Below are positions 5,546 to 8,271 of a stretch of DNA of 8,271 nt, piece by piece. The stretch covers positions 1-8,271 of the forward strand of contig JAUVQD010000047.1 of assembly GCA_030598355.1 (NCBI GenBank), in the 5' to 3' direction. The notes under the pieces were generated by a model. It was not told the DNA's origin. It ran no database searches and was given only the letters and a program-made list of their open reading frames with translations. Made by a program: the position numbers and the translations under genes. This DNA comes from Actinomycetes bacterium (lineage in GTDB: Bacteria; Actinomycetota; Aquicultoria; CAJVYJ01; JAUVQD01). How positions within the stretch are numbered: the first letter of the stretch is position 1; every line of letters begins with the position of its first letter.

Positions 5546-7012
5546 TTAAATCCTTATGTTAATGAGCGGCCAGTAGTATTTTGCCATAGCAACGAAAACC
5601 ACCCACGCGCACAAATCGAGGAGCAACCCGACCTTAAGCATGCGCTTGGGATCAATATAACCCGATGAATAAGCAATCGCGTTGGGCGGATTACCCATTG
5701 GTATCGCAAATCCGAGACCAGCGGGAACGGCTATCGCAAATACAATTATTCGAGGATCAATGCCGTGCGTATCCGCGATCCCCAACCCGACCGGGACAAG
5801 CATTGCTACGACCGCCGCGTTACTCATCCCCTCAGTCAGCAGAATCGATATAAAAGCAAGCACAATGATTATGATTATCGGGGAGGTTGTCCACCGAGTG
5901 ATTAGCACTTGTGCCAACCAGGCGGCGGCACCGGTATCCTCTAAGGCAAACCCCAGAGCTATTGCCCCGCCGTACATCAGAATGATTCCCCAATTCACAT
6001 ATTCTTCCAAATCTCTCCACTTAACCAACTGAAAAACAAAAAGAGAGACAACCGCCACAATGGCGATGCTCGCGAGTTCAACAGCGCTCCCCAAAAAGAT
6101 CCAGGCTGCCACGGTTAACAGCATAATGAAGCCGACCATCCGCTCCTCTATGCTTGGCCTGCCCATTTGCTTATTGCGCTCTTTTAAAACCTCAACGGCT
6201 TGATCAACGCTGTCGATGTCCGTTGGAAAAAATCTGTTTATCACAAAATAGGCGATTATCAGCATCGCGAACACCATCGGCACAACCGCTACCATCCACT
6301 CAAAAAAACCAATAAACTGACCTGTGGTTTGCCTCAAAATCCCGACTGCCAGCGCATTGCGGGCACCGCCGAGAAATGTCCCGACTCCGCCAATTGCCGC
6401 ACCCCAGGCCAGCGATAAAAAGATTGCGTGTCCGAAGTTACCGGTTCGAGGTTTTGTTCCTAGAGCCCGAACTATCTCAATGATTATCGGAAAGAGCATG
6501 GCGGCAACAGCGTGTTCCGGCATCCAAAAAGAGAGAAATGCAGGCACAATCAGCGCACCCAATAGAAGTTGTTTGGGGCTCCCGCCAAATTTGCTTAAGA
6601 AAAAAAGCGCTATCCGGCTCGATAAGCCGGTTTTCATCAACGCGGCCGCGAAAATGAACGCCCCTAGAATAAAGAAGACGGCCTGATTTCCGAAAAGAGC
6701 AAAGGCCTCACCGCTTTCCATGACCCCGAGCAGTTGGATAAGCGTAATGGCGAGTAAACTGGTGACGGCCAACGGGATCAACCTCGTCAACCACAGAATT
6801 AGACAGATAACAAAAGCTGCCAGCGCTCTCTGACCGTCAACTGTCAGCCCCGACGGGGTCGGCAAGCTCAGAAGGATCCAAAACAATAGCCCTAAGCCAA
6901 TAAACGCGAACCACCGATAACTTCGAGACAGTAAGACGAGGCCTAGGGGTCGGGAATCAACAACCACGTCATGGTCGTCTTTCTCACGATCGGAATCAGT
7001 CAACAACCACAT
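5546..7012 (-). CDS. SLC13/DASS-type anion permease with atypical first motif
   Basis: A 488-residue integral membrane protein with about 11-12 hydrophobic segments after a charged, cytoplasmic-looking stretch of about 30 residues. The two-fold repeat of the DASS family is clear. The first half has FWMPEHAVAAMLFPI (162-176) and GGVGTFLGGARN (208-219). The second half has TEGMSNAAVVAMLVP (393-407) and FAIPMGNPPNAIA (435-447). Known members transport dicarboxylates, citrate or sulfate, usually with sodium. The second half keeps a near-canonical SN(T) and GNPPN; in the first half SNT is replaced by PEH and G-T-PPN by GGARN. Operon position before cysteine genes makes sulfate or another sulfur- or phosphate-bearing anion attractive, but this is inference. 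ATG 7012 overlaps the upstream stop as TAATG, indicating translational coupling; it has only a weak SD. Confidence 0.85.
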   Translation of the reverse strand: MWLLTDSDREKDDHDVVVDSRPLGLVLLSRSYRWFAFIGLGLLFWILLSLPTPSGLTVDGQRALAAFVICLILWLTRLIPLAVTSLLAITLIQLLGVMESGEAFALFGNQAVFFILGAFIFAAALMKTGLSSRIALFFLSKFGGSPKQLLLGALIVPAFLSFWMPEHAVAAMLFPIIIEIVRALGTKPRTGNFGHAIFLSLAWGAAIGGVGTFLGGARNALAVGILRQTTGQFIGFFEWMVAVVPMVFAMLIIAYFVINRFFPTDIDSVDQAVEVLKERNKQMGRPSIEERMVGFIMLLTVAAWIFLGSAVELASIAIVAVVSLFVFQLVKWRDLEEYVNWGIILMYGGAIALGFALEDTGAAAWLAQVLITRWTTSPIIIIIVLAFISILLTEGMSNAAVVAMLVPVGLGIADTHGIDPRIIVFAIAVPAGLGFAIPMGNPPNAIAYSSGYIDPKRMLKVGLLLDLCAWVVFVAMAKYYWPLINIRI

Positions 7013-8238
7013 TAAAACCCGCTTGGCGTTGAGTCATCATCTACACTTCGGACTCTTAAGCGTCGTCTAAAATTTGAAATACTATGAGCTATGCGACCAC
7101 CATGCTTCGACTTAAGGACGCGCTGCCATTTTTGTTGCAACGGAGCCTCCCCACCAAAGAATTGTCCATCAATAGCGTTAAGCGCTAAGTTGAAATGACT
7201 GATCCATGTTGGCGATAGTTTATTGCGTTTCAGCGATTGCTGCAAGTGTATATATACGGGGGCTACGTCGCTAAGCAATTTTGCGCTATCCATATTTTCG
7301 TCAAAACCCACCCTGTAAATGGGAAGAGTCGGAATAACCCCCATTGCCGTTAAGTTGCTTATGCCTTTATTGGTGGATTCGATGGATTCAAGACCAATAA
7401 TCAAGTTAGTCACAACCGCGCTGCTCGGAAATATCTTAGCGGCATAACGGAGCGCCTCAAAATACCTGTCTCTTCCCAATAATCTCAATTTACCGGGAGC
7501 TATCCTGCTAAAGAGTTTCGTATCGTAAACTTCGATATTGTAAGCGATCGAATCTACTCCCATGGCGTAAGTTGCGTCAATCCACTTGTCTTCACCTGGA
7601 GGTTGAGCTTGAACACATACCAGAACATCAAACTTTTTTTTGATCGCGCGAATATAGGGTTGAAGCAAAGCTATCCCGCCATCGGCGGTATCAGTATAGC
7701 CGACGTTTAAGCAGACAAACTCCGCCGCGCCTTCGGAAAGCGCCGCTTCAACAGTCTCGATGACTTCATCAACTGTCCAGGCTCGCCCCTTTTTTGATTC
7801 AAGGTCACAATAACGACAAGCGACGTCTTGTTTGATGAATTCACAAACCGGAGTTGGAGAAATTGCTAAATAACCCGCGTACGCACGGCCTATCTTGACC
7901 ATCGGCACGCCAGACGTAGTTTTTTTATCGTAAAACTTGGGCAGAGACGGGATCCAAACTTCAACCTTCTCGTCGCGGCCAACAATAAAAAATCTGGAAC
8001 CCTCTTCAATAAGCGTATAGGGCCGATCCTCGGCCAGACACTCCAGAACAGGAATATTAACGAGTACATTTTCAGGCAACACGATTTCTAATTCGAGAGC
8101 GGCGCCTGTCTCTTTAGAGAGCTTGATCCGGCGCTCGATTTCCGCGCAGCCTAACGCCTGGCGAGAAATTTTTACGCCCCGAATCATTAACTCAAGCTTA
8201 AGGTAACCCGGATTCCTTATTGTTGCCGTATCGCTCAC
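7012..8238 (-). CDS. Radical SAM enzyme of unknown function (biotin synthase-related)
   Basis: A 408-residue protein. After an N-terminal region of about 125 residues of mixed alpha/beta character comes a cluster motif Cys132-x8-Cys141-x2-Cys144 (VCEFIKQDVACRYC). This is longer than the classical C-x3-C-x2-C but has the expected position before a TIM-barrel-like domain. Later signatures are LNVGYTDTADGG (177-188, a glycine-rich SAM-contact region), VCVQAQPP (207-214), YNIEVYDTKLFSRIAPGK (233-250) and GVIPTLPIYR (300-309). The last two recall BioB/HmdB-like enzymes, so a biotin-synthase-related group is my best guess. There is a basic tail RRRLRVR (391-397). GTG 8238 overlaps the previous stop as GTGA, and AAAGG lies upstream. 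The gene is coupled to the permease that follows. The reaction and substrate are unknown; a role in sulfur or cofactor metabolism is suggested only by location. Confidence 0.75.
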   Translation of the reverse strand: MSDTATIRNPGYLKLELMIRGVKISRQALGCAEIERRIKLSKETGAALELEIVLPENVLVNIPVLECLAEDRPYTLIEEGSRFFIVGRDEKVEVWIPSLPKFYDKKTTSGVPMVKIGRAYAGYLAISPTPVCEFIKQDVACRYCDLESKKGRAWTVDEVIETVEAALSEGAAEFVCLNVGYTDTADGGIALLQPYIRAIKKKFDVLVCVQAQPPGEDKWIDATYAMGVDSIAYNIEVYDTKLFSRIAPGKLRLLGRDRYFEALRYAAKIFPSSAVVTNLIIGLESIESTNKGISNLTAMGVIPTLPIYRVGFDENMDSAKLLSDVAPVYIHLQQSLKRNKLSPTWISHFNLALNAIDGQFFGGEAPLQQKWQRVLKSKHGGRIAHSISNFRRRLRVRSVDDDSTPSGF

Positions 8239-8271
8239 TCATTCACGCCTTTCATGGCATCGATCAAGATG
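8235..8271 (-). CDS. C-terminal end of an upstream operon gene (partial)
   Basis: The frame reads ILIDAMKGVNE then TGA (8235-8237) and stays open to the window edge. Its stop overlaps the GTG of the radical SAM gene by 4 nt (GTGA), the usual geometry of coupled operon genes. This is why I treat it as real despite only 11 codons. The product cannot be identified. Confidence 0.5.
   Translation of the reverse strand, partial: ILIDAMKGVNE

Noticed and set aside
6324..6686. Plus-strand open frame of 120 codons within the permease gene
   Set aside because: It is antisense to a multi-span membrane protein; its Ala/Pro/Lys-rich content mirrors hydrophobic codons on the other strand.
1..8271. CRISPR arrays, tRNA/rRNA genes, insertion sequences, attachment sites
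   Set aside because: No direct repeat series, no RNA-gene signatures, no transposase or integrase frames and no terminal inverted repeats were seen.

Overview
The window is about 8.3 kb of bacterial chromosome. Base composition is moderate and genes are tightly packed. Several starts are GTG or TTG behind good Shine-Dalgarno (SD) sequences complementary to a bacterial 16S rRNA tail. The CysM/CysO/Mec cassette is the type best known from Actinobacteria (Mycobacterium tuberculosis), and the glucose dehydrogenase resembles the archaeal/halophile family. Together these suggest an uncultivated, possibly deep-branching actinobacterial or related Terrabacteria lineage. This placement is a weak inference, since no rRNA or marker gene is present.

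Left part (1-3000). The plus strand carries the last 32 residues of an AMP-forming acyl-CoA synthetase, then a complete GH15 glucoamylase/trehalase-type glycoside hydrolase. This hydrolase meets a minus-strand zinc-dependent, glucose-1-dehydrogenase-type enzyme tail to tail; their stop codons interlock on a shared CTAG. One enzyme could release glucose and the other oxidise it.

Middle (2974-3476). A short divergent intergenic region holds a TATAAT box and a previously easy-to-miss 25-codon gene with a TTG start and a near-perfect SD. It encodes a single C-P-x-C...H-x4-H zinc-finger-like microprotein. After an AT-rich stretch comes a 64-residue single-span membrane protein, also best read from TTG. 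Its stop interlocks with that of the first minus-strand gene of the next block.

Right part (3473-8271) is one long minus-strand operon. In transcription order it is: an unidentified gene (only its last 11 codons visible), a radical SAM enzyme, a SLC13/DASS-type anion permease, a UspA-like protein, CysM, a CysO/ThiS-type sulfur carrier, and a JAMM (Mec-type) metallopeptidase. Junctions are overlaps of 4 and 1 nt or gaps of about 4-32 nt, so co-transcription is very likely. The last three genes form a protein-thiocarboxylate-dependent cysteine synthesis pathway: the carrier delivers sulfur, CysM joins it to an activated serine (probably O-phosphoserine), and the JAMM protease releases cysteine and/or trims the carrier.

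The most interesting details are: (i) the carrier ends GG-Leu-Lys, so its diglycine is capped; (ii) the JAMM family N-terminus continues in frame upstream of its first normal start codon, right up to the carrier's stop at AAAATAG, which raises a non-AUG start or a -1 frameshift fusion; (iii) the pathway is coupled to an orphan radical SAM enzyme and a permease whose first SNT ion-binding motif is replaced.
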